From Pseudomonas sp. P7548 (GTDB taxonomy: Bacteria > Pseudomonadota > Gammaproteobacteria > Pseudomonadales > Pseudomonadaceae), in contig NZ_JACARO010000038.1 of assembly GCF_013386585.1 (NCBI RefSeq), positions 124,001 to 188,000 on the forward strand: DNA of 64,000 bases, written 5' to 3'. Positions 30,018-39,120 of the stretch are shown here, in pieces; position 1 is the first letter of the stretch, and each line of letters opens with the position of its first letter. The translations under genes were made by a program, and so were the position numbers. Under the pieces are notes generated by a model that had not been told where the DNA came from, made no database searches, and saw only the letters and a program-made list of their open reading frames with translations.

Positions 30018-31832
30018 TCAAATGCCAGCGGCACGCATTCGCGCCTCCAGCTCATCAAGGAATGGCGAGCGCCCAAAGCGCATAGGGCCATAGCGGCCAT
30101 CAACGAAGCCCGAATACAGCATGTGGACCTCGTCGCGAGCACGTGTGAGTCCCACATAGAAGAGCCGGCGACTTTCGCGCAACTTCTCTGGAGTTTCATT
30201 GCGCCACGGCAGATTTCCGAGGTCGAGTCCAACCATGATGACGACGTCGTACTCACAGCCCTTTGCGGAATGCAGTGTCAGCAGATTCAGGTGATCGGGC
30301 GAACCGTCCCGACCGCCCAAACTCGTGATGTCTAGCGAAGCCAGTGCACCGCCTTCAGCGAGCGCTGCCGTCATGCGATCCAGTTGCTCCTTCTGATCAG
30401 CGAGCGCCAATTCAGCCGCCAGCAGATGATCCACTACACCGTTGCGCAGCGAAGCAACAAATTCTCGCGCAGGTTGCTGGTCAGCACGCAGCTCCCATAG
30501 CAAGGCGGTTAGCTCTTGCTCTTCGCGCTTGGCCTGTGAATCGTCCAAGCTCGCCCGATGAAATGCGCGATAGCGGTCGAGTAGTCCACGCAATTGTGGG
30601 CGTCCAACACGCCAGCCACCCGCGCACCACGCCGCACAATCTTCTACCCAACTTGTTAGGGCAACCTTGCGGTAAGGTGCTGCGGTATCCACACGGATGT
30701 GATCGAGACCACCGGTTGCCACAGCTTCAGCCACGATATCGCCTGCGCGATAGTCTTTGTATAGGATCGCGATATCGCCCAGTGTTCGTCCCGGCTTGGA
30801 GGCTAAGGCCGCCGGAATGATCTGCGCGACGGCGTGCGCAGCCTGGTCCGCCATACCACCCGGGCGCAGGACAAATTCGATGGTCGTTTGTCGCGCAGGA
30901 TCGCTCGCTTGATAGCCTCGGGCTTCTCCAAGCGCCATCTCTGACGCAGTCACGATCCCTGCACCAGAACGGTAATTTAATTGAAGCTGGACAGGCTCAA
31001 TGTCTCTGCGAGCCGCCAATTCCATGAGCAACGCGCCATCAGCTCCCGTAAATCCATATATCGACTGATCCGCATCCCCGACAGCGAAAAGTCGGACACC
31101 CCCGTCGAAGGCAAGGCGTTTGACGATGCGATGCAGTGCCACGCCTAAATCCTGGTACTCATCCACCGCGAGCACGGGGAATTTTGCCTGAACCAGAGGT
31201 AGTACCCAGTCGTGCTCGGCGATCAAACGCTGGCCGAAGACAACCATGTCATCGTAGTCAATCAGCCCCTCGTCGCGCAGAGCGGCCTCGTAGGCCTCGG
31301 CCCAGGCAGCGAGTTCCTCCTCGCTACGCCAAGCGACGCTATTTCGATTGAGCACGGAACGGCGATGCCGCCCGAGGTCAATAACTTTGTACGGATGGTT
31401 CTGGCCGAAAAGCGCATCTCCAGTTTGCTTCAACAACCGATCACTGACTCGTTGAGTGGCTACCGAAAGTGGGAAAGATATGGGCAGGCCGGCCAGGCGT
31501 CCATACGGCATCAAGAGATGACGCAGACAGAACCCATGGACCGTACCAATGAAAAGATTAGGTGCCTGCTGAAGTCCCAAGTTTTCAATTCGGCGAGCGA
31601 GTTCGCGAGCGCACTCCTGGCTATAAGTGATGCACGCAACGCCACGAGGGGCCTCGACGTCTTCGGCCAGGATGCGGGCGAGCTTTAGGACGAGTGTCTT
31701 GGTCTTACCGCTCCCGGGACCAGCGAGTACCACACAATGTCCTTGAGAGTTGTAAGCTGCCAACTGCCCTGGATTTCCAGCCAACTCGGCAGCCTGCGCC
31801 AGGTAGGCTGTACCGACGTTACGCGACGGCAT
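30018..31832 (-). CDS. gajB: Gabija GajB-like UvrD-family helicase
   Basis: A 604-residue superfamily 1 protein: Walker A AGPGSGKT at residues 37-44, LAVDEYQDLG (motif II), GDADQSIYGF (motif III), LNYRSG (motif IV), TLHSAKGCEYD (motif V) and YVGLTRARDE (motif VI). The start at 31832 is selected because it overlaps the gajA stop by 14 bases and begins just before the helicase domain; upstream in-frame starts would lie within gajA. Next to an OLD-family nuclease this is the Gabija anti-phage architecture, in which GajB senses DNA ends or single strands and activates GajA. Confidence 0.85.
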   Translation of the reverse strand: MPSRNVGTAYLAQAAELAGNPGQLAAYNSQGHCVVLAGPGSGKTKTLVLKLARILAEDVEAPRGVACITYSQECARELARRIENLGLQQAPNLFIGTVHGFCLRHLLMPYGRLAGLPISFPLSVATQRVSDRLLKQTGDALFGQNHPYKVIDLGRHRRSVLNRNSVAWRSEEELAAWAEAYEAALRDEGLIDYDDMVVFGQRLIAEHDWVLPLVQAKFPVLAVDEYQDLGVALHRIVKRLAFDGGVRLFAVGDADQSIYGFTGADGALLMELAARRDIEPVQLQLNYRSGAGIVTASEMALGEARGYQASDPARQTTIEFVLRPGGMADQAAHAVAQIIPAALASKPGRTLGDIAILYKDYRAGDIVAEAVATGGLDHIRVDTAAPYRKVALTSWVEDCAAWCAGGWRVGRPQLRGLLDRYRAFHRASLDDSQAKREEQELTALLWELRADQQPAREFVASLRNGVVDHLLAAELALADQKEQLDRMTAALAEGGALASLDITSLGGRDGSPDHLNLLTLHSAKGCEYDVVIMVGLDLGNLPWRNETPEKLRESRRLFYVGLTRARDEVHMLYSGFVDGRYGPMRFGRSPFLDELEARMRAAGI

Positions 31833-33603
31833 CGCGGATATGCTCCAGCGCAGAGCGAATGTAGGCCGGGCAAACGTCCTCAGACACCGACGGCGCAAGT
31901 GCCTGTGCAAATCTCCCCTTGCCAATCCGTTCAATCAACTTCAGCAGCCGGTCTTCATCGACCTGATCCGGATCATCCACCCACTCTTGCAATGCGTCCC
32001 GGGTGACTTGCCTCAGCGGCAACTCCTGCTCGATTACCGACTTCATCGCCTCGGTCATTCCGGCGGCAAATAGGTCGGATTCCAGCGTGCTCTCGTTGAC
32101 GAAGTATCCAAACTCTGCGGCGTATTTGAGCACCTCATCTATATCCAGGTCATCGTAACCATATTCGTCATCGACCTCGTTTAAGAGATTAATTAATCGC
32201 CTGTGGGCTAGTGGAGGTTTGCCATTGACCGGGTCGCGATCTGTCAAAATTACATGTGGAATATTTAGCCCTTTAGGGCCCAAAAGCTTCACATAAGGAG
32301 TGAAGTTCGTCCCCCCGACCGAGCACACAGTGATTCCAAGTATGTCGAAAGGAATCCCGAGGGCGTCGGCGAACGCGGGAATGATGAAGCGCTCGGCGTC
32401 CCCTTCAACCAGAATCACTCCCCGGGAAAATAATATTTCTCCGCGAGTGACGTCGATGTAGCGCTGGAGGTCGTCTTCATCCCTCTGTGTGAAAGGTGTG
32501 TTCGCGGTCGAAACCGCGACGGTTTTCCCGTCCGTTGCGTTATGACGCAGGAGAACGATGGACCTAATCGGTGTAACGCTTGCGATATGCGGCGAGTGAG
32601 TAGTGAGAATTGTCGTCAGTGGAGGGGCTTCGTCCTCATCTTCCGCTCTTGTGCCGAGAAAGTAGCGATAGACAAGACGCTGGACATGCGGATGCAGGTG
32701 CGCTTCGGGCTCCTCGACGACGAAGAATGTGTGGTCGCGCTCCCCCTCGGAGACGAGACGGTCGAGTTCGAGGCTCTTCAAGGCCAGGAAGATCAGATTC
32801 GCCGTTCCTAGGCTGGCATCGCCGACACCGCGAACACCGTTGTCGATAAGCAGCCGAAGGCTACGCAGCAATGCATCCACTCGTGTAGGTGCAAGTCCGA
32901 GCGATACCGGGACAGCATGTTGCCCCCCGGCGATTGCGATCAGCCGTTCGCTGATCCGTTCTGCTGTCGCTACCACTTCCTCGTGTCCAGCCAGCTCTCG
33001 CTGTGCTTGGTCGACCTGATTCTGAATCTCCTCACGGGCGTCATCATCCAACGACGCGGCAAGATCCTCAATGAGTGGCCTCAATGGCGAATTGCGCCAG
33101 CTCGCAAGGTCCTTCTCAGCGTCACGCAGGGCTACCTGAACATCTATTGGCAACATCCGGCGAAGTGCGCCGCCGATACGCATTTCGGGATCGTTGCCAC
33201 CGAAGATCACATACTCATAGTCCTTCAACGATTCCGGGGCGCGCCCCAGGCCCGCCTTAGGCTGGAAGCGGTAGGTGAGTCGGGCCACCATGGGTGGGCC
33301 AGGATCAATCACGCAATCGTTGAGGTGAGCCATCAGCCGGGGATCGTTTGTGAAGTCCGTTAGATCCACAGAGACCTCAATGGTCGCACCAACCTTGTCT
33401 TCGCCAAGTCCGTCCCAGAAATGTTCAAGCCCCAGTTGTCGATCGCGTTCAGACAAGCCCGGATCAAGGATCAACTGCAGGCCGCGAATGAAATTGCTCT
33501 TGCCAACCTTGTTCTCTCCCACGATGACGATACTTTCCCCCGTCTCGACATCAACATCCGAGAAATTGGCGAAATTGATCAACCTGACCCGAGAAACCCT
33601 CAT
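31819..33603 (-). CDS. gajA: Gabija GajA-like OLD-family ATPase/TOPRIM endonuclease
   Basis: A 594-residue protein. Its N-terminal ABC-type ATPase has Walker A GENKVGKSNF (29-38), the signature-like region DASLGTANL (about 262-270), Walker B FFVVEEPEAHLHP (293-305) and the TTHSPH switch (334-339). The C-terminal TOPRIM domain shows VEGDAE (399-404) and TDRDP (454-458), supplying the metal-binding acidic residues. GajA is a nicking endonuclease held inactive by nucleotide. It is the first gene of a two-gene minus-strand operon with gajB. Composition differs from the ICE core, and the pair sits between two core modules, so it is acquired cargo. Confidence 0.87.
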   Translation of the reverse strand: MRVSRVRLINFANFSDVDVETGESIVIVGENKVGKSNFIRGLQLILDPGLSERDRQLGLEHFWDGLGEDKVGATIEVSVDLTDFTNDPRLMAHLNDCVIDPGPPMVARLTYRFQPKAGLGRAPESLKDYEYVIFGGNDPEMRIGGALRRMLPIDVQVALRDAEKDLASWRNSPLRPLIEDLAASLDDDAREEIQNQVDQAQRELAGHEEVVATAERISERLIAIAGGQHAVPVSLGLAPTRVDALLRSLRLLIDNGVRGVGDASLGTANLIFLALKSLELDRLVSEGERDHTFFVVEEPEAHLHPHVQRLVYRYFLGTRAEDEDEAPPLTTILTTHSPHIASVTPIRSIVLLRHNATDGKTVAVSTANTPFTQRDEDDLQRYIDVTRGEILFSRGVILVEGDAERFIIPAFADALGIPFDILGITVCSVGGTNFTPYVKLLGPKGLNIPHVILTDRDPVNGKPPLAHRRLINLLNEVDDEYGYDDLDIDEVLKYAAEFGYFVNESTLESDLFAAGMTEAMKSVIEQELPLRQVTRDALQEWVDDPDQVDEDRLLKLIERIGKGRFAQALAPSVSEDVCPAYIRSALEHIRDAVA

Positions 33604-33758
33604 TTACGCCCCCGTCCACTGGTGTTTTAACAAATAGTAGCAGTCAAGCGGCCGGCCTCCATCCGCCGACCGCGACTGAGCTTTTCCGTTTCGGCGCCCT
33701 CAAGGCCGCTTTTGTTCGACTAGACCGCTGCCGGCAAATCGGACGCAGCGTGGTTCGC
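33604..33758. other. Intergenic space between gajA and the pilL promoter
   Basis: Holds the gajA promoter on the minus strand (A+T-rich at 33605-33645) and the right boundary of the defence cargo. No gene is seen. Confidence 0.4.
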
Positions 33759-33779
33759 ATTGTTTGCTGCTGCCCCGGG
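33759..33779 (+). promoter_or_regulatory. Shared late-promoter motif before pilL
   Basis: ATTGTTTGCTGCTGCCCCGGG starts 67 bases before the pilL start. TTGTTTGCTGCTGCCCC is identical to the copy before topB at 14707. Confidence 0.55.
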
Positions 33780-33825
33780 CCTTAGCGGCGATGGTGAGGG
33801 CTCGTTGTTTCAGGACGCCGAGCTT

Positions 33826-34425
33826 ATGTGCCCCTCTCCACCTTGGTTTCACCATCCCGAACGCCGCCTGCTGGCAGGAGTCCTCGGCCTGCTCTGGTCG
33901 GTGCTGGCTGGCGGCTGCGCTACGACGACTGCGCCGCCCGCACCTGATGCCATCGAGGAAGTGTTGGCCACGCCCGAACCCGAGGCGCCCGAGTACATCC
34001 CCGTCGTGCGCTACGGTCGCTACACGCTGGTCGAGCTGGCACCCAGAGCGGCGCAACGCGACCTGCTGTTGCAGACCATCGACGTGTCCATGCCCGAAGA
34101 TGCCCGCGCCACCGTCGGCGATGGGCTGCGGCATGTGCTCAAGCGCAGCGGTTACAGCCTGTGCCAGACGGCGCACGCGGTAATCGAGCTGTACGCGCTG
34201 CCGCTGCCGGCGGCGCACCTGCACCTCGGCCCCATGACCTTGCGCGATGCGCTGCTCACACTGGCTGGCCCGGCCTGGGAACTGCACGCGGATGATCGCG
34301 CACGGCAGATTTGCTTCGAACGGCCCGCCGACAGCGCGGTCATCGAACCCGCATCCGAGCCACCCGCCGCCGAGGCGGTGCAGACGTTCCCGCTGGAGCC
34401 TTCGGTTTCGGGAGGCCAGCCATGA
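33826..34425 (+). CDS. pilL: PilL N-terminal-domain lipoprotein (TIGR03748 type)
   Basis: This 199-residue protein has a lipoprotein signal (LLGLLWSVLAGGC, lipobox before Cys31). The PilL/PFGI-1 domain follows: YIPVVRYGRYTLVELAP, then a secretin-like STN region (DVSMPEDARATVGDGLRHVL and GPMTLRDALLTLAG). It is an outer-membrane-directed lipoprotein that opens the first transfer operon. The ATG at 33826 is the start that places the signal peptide correctly. The stop overlaps the next start (ATGA). Confidence 0.82.
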   Translation: MCPSPPWFHHPERRLLAGVLGLLWSVLAGGCATTTAPPAPDAIEEVLATPEPEAPEYIPVVRYGRYTLVELAPRAAQRDLLLQTIDVSMPEDARATVGDGLRHVLKRSGYSLCQTAHAVIELYALPLPAAHLHLGPMTLRDALLTLAGPAWELHADDRARQICFERPADSAVIEPASEPPAAEAVQTFPLEPSVSGGQP

Positions 34426-35072
34426 GCGCCCCACAGTCTGCCCGGCGCCCGGCCGCCGTCGTGATGGTGCAGAGCCTTCTGTGGCTCTGGCTGATCGGCC
34501 TCAGCGTCTTCGTAGCCTTGGGCTACCAGACCATGAACGACCAGGCCGACCAGGAACGGCTGGATTCCCGCCTGCAACGCCTGGAAGCCCGGGCGGCGGG
34601 CCTGGTCGAGTCGATCGAGGCCATCCAGCAGCGTTCGGCCGTCGCAACGGCGGCAGACCTCAAAGACACCCGCCAAGTCTTGGAAGCACGCGCTGCCCAG
34701 GTTGAGAAAACGCTGAGCGGCTATGCCGCTGCCGACGACCTTCAGGCGCTGCGCGCGGAGGTCGAGCAGATCAAGGCGCGCCAGACCGCTGCGCCCGTTC
34801 CGCGCGCCGCAGCACCCGCCCAGCCGCGCGCATCGGGCAAGGCCGCCGCCAAGCCCGAACCGCCGCCGCTGCCGTTCCGCGTCGTCGGCGCCGAATTGCG
34901 CGCTGGCCAGCGCAGCGTGTCCGTTGCGCCGAGCAGTGCGGACTTCACGCCTGACCAGCTTCAGGTGCTGCTGCCAGGTGATGCGCTCGGCCCGTGGCAC
35001 TTACAGGCGATTGAGGGCAACACCGCCGTGTTCCAGGCCGGCAACCAGACCCGTCGCGTGGCGATTCCCTGA
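34422..35072 (+). CDS. Membrane-anchored coiled-coil ICE transfer protein
   Basis: A 216-residue protein with one N-terminal transmembrane helix (about residues 14-34, VVMVQSLLWLWLIGLSVFVA). A long coiled coil (about 40-125) and a Pro/Ala-rich linker follow. The small C-terminal domain (about 150-216) reads FRVVGAELRAGQRSVSVAP. The topology is a cytoplasmic stub with a periplasmic rod. It is conserved in position between PilL and TIGR03759 in this ICE family; its job in the secretion apparatus is unknown. It is coupled to pilL by a 4-base overlap. Confidence 0.75.
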   Translation: MSAPQSARRPAAVVMVQSLLWLWLIGLSVFVALGYQTMNDQADQERLDSRLQRLEARAAGLVESIEAIQQRSAVATAADLKDTRQVLEARAAQVEKTLSGYAAADDLQALRAEVEQIKARQTAAPVPRAAAPAQPRASGKAAAKPEPPPLPFRVVGAELRAGQRSVSVAPSSADFTPDQLQVLLPGDALGPWHLQAIEGNTAVFQAGNQTRRVAIP

Positions 35073-35086
35073 CCGGAGCACACCAC

Positions 35087-35812
35087 ATGAATCCGTCGAT
35101 CATCCTTTCCGCGCTCCTGCTGGCATCCGCCCAATTGCCCGCCTGGGCGCAGCAGCCGGTCACCGCCCCGGCCCGCAATGCGCAGAACCAGGAGCGTCCG
35201 CTGGTCGCCCGAACCCCGGACGACCAGGTAGCAGGCGACTGGGGCCTCCAACCGCAGGAATGGGCGCTATACCGCGAGCTGATGGACGGGCCGCTGGGCA
35301 TCTATTCGCCTAACCTGGACCCTCTGTCCGCCCTGGGCATCGAGGCCCGCACCGACGAGGAACGGCGGCGCTACGCAGAACTGCAGGTGCAAATCGAAGC
35401 GCGCCGCGTCGAGAAGCTGCTTGCCTATCAACGTGCCTACGACGAAGCCTGGCAGCGCCTGAACCCCGGCATGCAACGGGTGAACCTGCCTGACGACAAA
35501 CCCAGCGGCGGCGCAGTGCGCGGCGGCGGCCGCACGGCGGTGTTCGTCAAGGACGGCTGCGCGGCCTGCGGACAGCTCGTGCAACGCCTGCAATCCTCAG
35601 GTACCGAGTTCGACCTGTACATGGTCGGCAGCCGCCAGGACGACGCGCGCATCCGCGACTGGGCCAAGCGCGCACAGATCGACCCGACACGGGTGCGCAG
35701 CGGCACCATCACGCTCAACCACGACGGCGGCCGCTGGCTGTCGCTGGGTCTGCCCGGCGATCTGCCCGCGGTCGTGCGCGAGGTGAACGGCCAATGGCAG
35801 CGCCAGCCCTGA
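35087..35812 (+). CDS. TIGR03759-family ICE protein, periplasmic thioredoxin-like
   Basis: A 241-residue protein with a signal peptide of about 21 residues (ending AWA-QQ). A helical middle contains WGLQPQEWALYRELMDGP. A C-terminal domain (about 148-241) carries a CAAC redox pair (Cys158, Cys161) in VKDGCAACGQLVQRL, resembling thioredoxin-like folds. It may handle disulfides in periplasmic transfer proteins. The stop lies inside the next gene (19-base overlap), so the two are coupled. Confidence 0.8.
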   Translation: MNPSIILSALLLASAQLPAWAQQPVTAPARNAQNQERPLVARTPDDQVAGDWGLQPQEWALYRELMDGPLGIYSPNLDPLSALGIEARTDEERRRYAELQVQIEARRVEKLLAYQRAYDEAWQRLNPGMQRVNLPDDKPSGGAVRGGGRTAVFVKDGCAACGQLVQRLQSSGTEFDLYMVGSRQDDARIRDWAKRAQIDPTRVRSGTITLNHDGGRWLSLGLPGDLPAVVREVNGQWQRQP

Positions 35813-36384
35813 CGGCGCGGTTTCGCGTACTGGTGATCGCTGCTGGCCTGTACGCCTGCGCCGTCCATGCCCAGGAGGTTCCGCCTCCGGCCTATCAGCT
35901 TGCCGCCCAACGTGCGGGCATTCCCTCCACGGTGCTCTACGCCGTGGCCTTGCAGGAGAGCGGCATCCGGCGGAACGGACGCATCGTCCCGTGGCCGTGG
36001 TCCCTCAACGTCGCCGGCCAATCGCGCCGCTATGCGACCCGCGCCGACGCCTGCGCCGGTTTGCAGCAGGCGATGCGCTCCACGCCGCACACGCGCATCG
36101 ACGCGGGCCTGGGTCAGATCAACCTCGGCTACCACAAGCACCGCTTCACCAGCCCGTGCGACTTGCTCGATCCGTACCGCAACCTCGCCATCGCCTCCGA
36201 GATCCTGAAGGAGCAGCACATCCCGGGGGAGAACTGGCTGCTGGCGATCGGCCGCTACCACCGCCCCGCGGGGGGCGAGCCCGCAGCCCGCTACCGGCGG
36301 AGCGTTTCCCGCCACCTCGCCCGCGTGCAGGGCACGCGCCCAACCGCCGCGGTCCTCGCCGCGCGCCAGGAGACCACCCCATGA
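35794..36384 (+). CDS. Lytic transglycosylase (SLT domain)
   Basis: A 196-residue exported protein: signal peptide to about residue 26, then an SLT lysozyme-like domain with catalytic Glu55 in YAVALQESGI. The GLGQINLGYHKHRF and NLAIASEILKEQ motifs follow. It cuts peptidoglycan to let the conjugation channel through the wall. It overlaps TIGR03759 upstream and TIGR03765 downstream (ATGA). The gene order matches ICEclc. Confidence 0.88.
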   Translation: MAAPALTARFRVLVIAAGLYACAVHAQEVPPPAYQLAAQRAGIPSTVLYAVALQESGIRRNGRIVPWPWSLNVAGQSRRYATRADACAGLQQAMRSTPHTRIDAGLGQINLGYHKHRFTSPCDLLDPYRNLAIASEILKEQHIPGENWLLAIGRYHRPAGGEPAARYRRSVSRHLARVQGTRPTAAVLAARQETTP

Positions 36385-36929
36385 CGAAATCCCATCTGGC
36401 CCATCTCGCGGCGAAAGGCCTGCTCGTGCTGCTGGCGGGTCTGCCGCTGGCCTCGCGTGCCGGCGAGCCGCTGATCTTGGTCGAAGACCGTGGCGGCACG
36501 TCGGCGCTGCCGTACTACGAAGCCCTGAGCCTCCAGCCGCGCGCCAACACTCCGGCCCGATCGCCCATCCCTGCGACTCAGATCCCGGCCACGCCGGCGG
36601 ATGAGGCCGCGATGTTGCCGGTGCGCAGCGCCAAGCTCACGCCCGGCACCGTCGCGCGGCGGGTGATCGAGGCCCCGGGCCTGCGTCCCTTCGTGGTCGT
36701 GGGCGACGACGAGGCTTCCCAGGCCTGGTTGCGCCGCCATGCAGCCTCATTGCGCGAGCGCGGCGCGGTCGGTCTGGTGGTCAACGTCGAGACCGTGCAA
36801 GGCCTGGCGCGGCTGCGCGCACTGGCGTCCGGCGTGCCGCTTGCGCCCGTGTCCGGCGACGACTTGGCCGAGCGCTTGGGCCTGCGGCACTACCCGGCGC
36901 TAGTCACGGCCACCGGCATCGAGCAATGA
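36381..36929 (+). CDS. TIGR03765-family ICE protein (PFL_4695-like)
   Basis: A 182-residue exported protein with a signal peptide (LLVLLAGLPLASRAGEP). The conserved LILVEDRGGTSALPYYEAL start of the mature protein and the C-terminal RGAVGLVVNVETVQGLARLR block define the family. Its role in transfer is unknown. It lies between the transglycosylase and TraD, with a 4-base gap to traD, so all are in one operon. Confidence 0.85.
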   Translation: MTKSHLAHLAAKGLLVLLAGLPLASRAGEPLILVEDRGGTSALPYYEALSLQPRANTPARSPIPATQIPATPADEAAMLPVRSAKLTPGTVARRVIEAPGLRPFVVVGDDEASQAWLRRHAASLRERGAVGLVVNVETVQGLARLRALASGVPLAPVSGDDLAERLGLRHYPALVTATGIEQ

Positions 36930-36933
36930 AGCC

Positions 36934-39120
36934 ATGTCGGGGAAACAGCCGGTCGAGGTTCTGCTTCGCCCAGCGGTGGAGCTATATACCGTCGCGGCGT
37001 GTGCAGGCGCCGCGTTTCTGTCCCTGGTGGCCCCGTGGTCGCTCGCGCTGAGCCCCGCCATGGGTGTCGGCAGCGCGCTGGCGTTCGGAGCCTATGGCGC
37101 GATCCGCTACCGCGATGCCCGCGTCATCCTGTGCTACCGGCGCAACATCCGTCGCCTGCCGCGCTACGTGATGACCAGCAAGGACGTGCCGGTCAGCCAG
37201 CAACGTCTGTTTGTGGGACGCGGCTTTCTGTGGGAGCAGAAACACACCCATAGGCTCATGCAGACGTACCGGCCAGAGTTTCGGCGCTACGTCGAGCCGA
37301 CGCCGGCCTATCGGCTGGCCCGGCGCCTGGAGGAACGGCTGGAGTTCGCGCCGTTCCCGCTGTCCCGGCTATCGAAACTCACCGGCTGGGACGTGCCTTT
37401 CAATCCGGTGCGGCCGCTGCCGCCAGTGGGCGGCCTGCCGCGCCTGCACGGCATCGAACCCGACGAGGTGGACGTCAGCCTGCCGCTGGGTGAGCGCGTG
37501 GGCCACTCCTTGGTTTTGGGAACGACAAGGGTGGGCAAAACACGTTTGGCCGAACTCTTCGTCACTCAAGACATCCGCCGGAGGAACGCCGCGGGCGAAC
37601 ACGAGGTCGTGATCGTCATCGACCCCAAAGGAGATGCCGATCTCCTGAAGCGGATGTATGTCGAGGCCAAGCGCGCGGGCCGCGAAGGCGAGTTCTATGT
37701 CTTCCATTTGGGGTGGCCGGACATTTCGGCACGCTACAACGCCGTAGGCCGATTCGGTCGCATCTCGGAAGTCGCCACCCGCATCGCGGGGCAGCTCTCC
37801 GGCGAAGGCAACAGCGCAGCCTTCAGGGAATTCGCGTGGCGCTTCGTCAACATCATTGCCCGCGCCTTGGTGGAACTGGGGCAGCGCCCGGACTACATGC
37901 TGATCCAGCGGCACGTCATCAACATCGACGCGCTGTTCATCGAGTACGCCCAGCACTACTTCGCCAAGACCGAGCCCAAAGCCTGGGAGGTGATCGTCCA
38001 GATCGAGGCCAAGCTCAACGAGAAGAACATCCCGCGCAACATGATTGGGCGCGAGAAGCGCGTGGTGGCGCTGGAGCAGTACCTATCCCAGGCCCGTAAC
38101 TACGACCCGGTGCTCGACGGCCTGCGCTCGGCGGTTCGCTACGACAAGACGTATTTCGACAAGATCGTCGCGTCTTTGCTGCCGCTGCTGGAGAAGCTCA
38201 CCAGCGGGAAGATTTCCCAGCTTCTGGCGCCGAACTATTCCGACCTGGCCGACCCCCGCCCGATCTTCGATTGGATGCAGGTCATCCGAAAGCGCGCAGT
38301 CGTCTATGTGGGCCTGGACGCGCTATCCGATGCCGAGGTCGCCGCAGCGGTCGGCAACTCGATGTTCAGCGATCTCGTTTCGGTGGCAGGCCATATCTAC
38401 AAGCACGGGATCGATGACGGCCTGCCGGGCGCATCGGCTGGCACGCGCGTGCCGATCAACGTCCACGCGGATGAATTCAATGAACTGATGGGTGACGAGT
38501 TCGTGCCGCTGATCAACAAAGGCGGCGGCGCCGGTCTGCAGGTCACCGCGTACACGCAGACGCTTTCGGACATCGAGGCCCGTATCGGGAACCGCGCCAA
38601 AGCGGGTCAAGTGATTGGCAATTTCAACAATCTGTTCATGCTGAGGGTCAGGGAGACGGCCACCGCCGAACTGCTGACCCGGCAATTGCCGAAGGTCGAG
38701 GTCTATACGACCACCATCGTCTCCGGCGCGACCGACAGCTCGGACATCCGCGGCGCGACGGACTTCACCAGCAACACGCAGGACCGCATCAGCATGTCCA
38801 GCGTGCCGATGATCGAGCCGTCGCACGTCGTCGCCTTACCCAAGGGCCAATGTTTCGCATTGTTGCAGGGCGGCCAGCTTTGGAAGGTTCGCATGCCGCT
38901 GCCGGCACCGGACCCCGATGAGGTCATGCCGCAGGATCTGCAACAACTGGCGGGCTACATGCGCCAGAGCTACAGCGAGGCCACGCAGTGGTGGGAGTTC
39001 ACCAGTTCCCCGGCGTTGCAGGACGGGGCCTTGCCCGACGACCTGTTGGATGATGCCGCTGCGGCCGAACCTGGCCCGGTGGCCACCGACGACAGCGCCG
39101 GCAATGAGGCCTCGCCATGA
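36934..39120 (+). CDS. traD: TraD type IV coupling protein (PFGI-1/SXT class)
   Basis: A 728-residue protein with two N-terminal membrane helices (about 15-60) and the VirD4/TraD ATPase. Walker A is GTTRVGKT (196-203), Walker B-like VVIVIDPKGD (about 225-234), and the NVHADEFNELMGDEFVPL region is near residue 510. It docks the relaxase-DNA complex to the secretion channel and powers DNA export. The C-terminal tail is acidic. Four bases separate it from the upstream gene, and it overlaps the next gene by four bases. Confidence 0.94.
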   Translation: MSGKQPVEVLLRPAVELYTVAACAGAAFLSLVAPWSLALSPAMGVGSALAFGAYGAIRYRDARVILCYRRNIRRLPRYVMTSKDVPVSQQRLFVGRGFLWEQKHTHRLMQTYRPEFRRYVEPTPAYRLARRLEERLEFAPFPLSRLSKLTGWDVPFNPVRPLPPVGGLPRLHGIEPDEVDVSLPLGERVGHSLVLGTTRVGKTRLAELFVTQDIRRRNAAGEHEVVIVIDPKGDADLLKRMYVEAKRAGREGEFYVFHLGWPDISARYNAVGRFGRISEVATRIAGQLSGEGNSAAFREFAWRFVNIIARALVELGQRPDYMLIQRHVINIDALFIEYAQHYFAKTEPKAWEVIVQIEAKLNEKNIPRNMIGREKRVVALEQYLSQARNYDPVLDGLRSAVRYDKTYFDKIVASLLPLLEKLTSGKISQLLAPNYSDLADPRPIFDWMQVIRKRAVVYVGLDALSDAEVAAAVGNSMFSDLVSVAGHIYKHGIDDGLPGASAGTRVPINVHADEFNELMGDEFVPLINKGGGAGLQVTAYTQTLSDIEARIGNRAKAGQVIGNFNNLFMLRVRETATAELLTRQLPKVEVYTTTIVSGATDSSDIRGATDFTSNTQDRISMSSVPMIEPSHVVALPKGQCFALLQGGQLWKVRMPLPAPDPDEVMPQDLQQLAGYMRQSYSEATQWWEFTSSPALQDGALPDDLLDDAAAAEPGPVATDDSAGNEASP

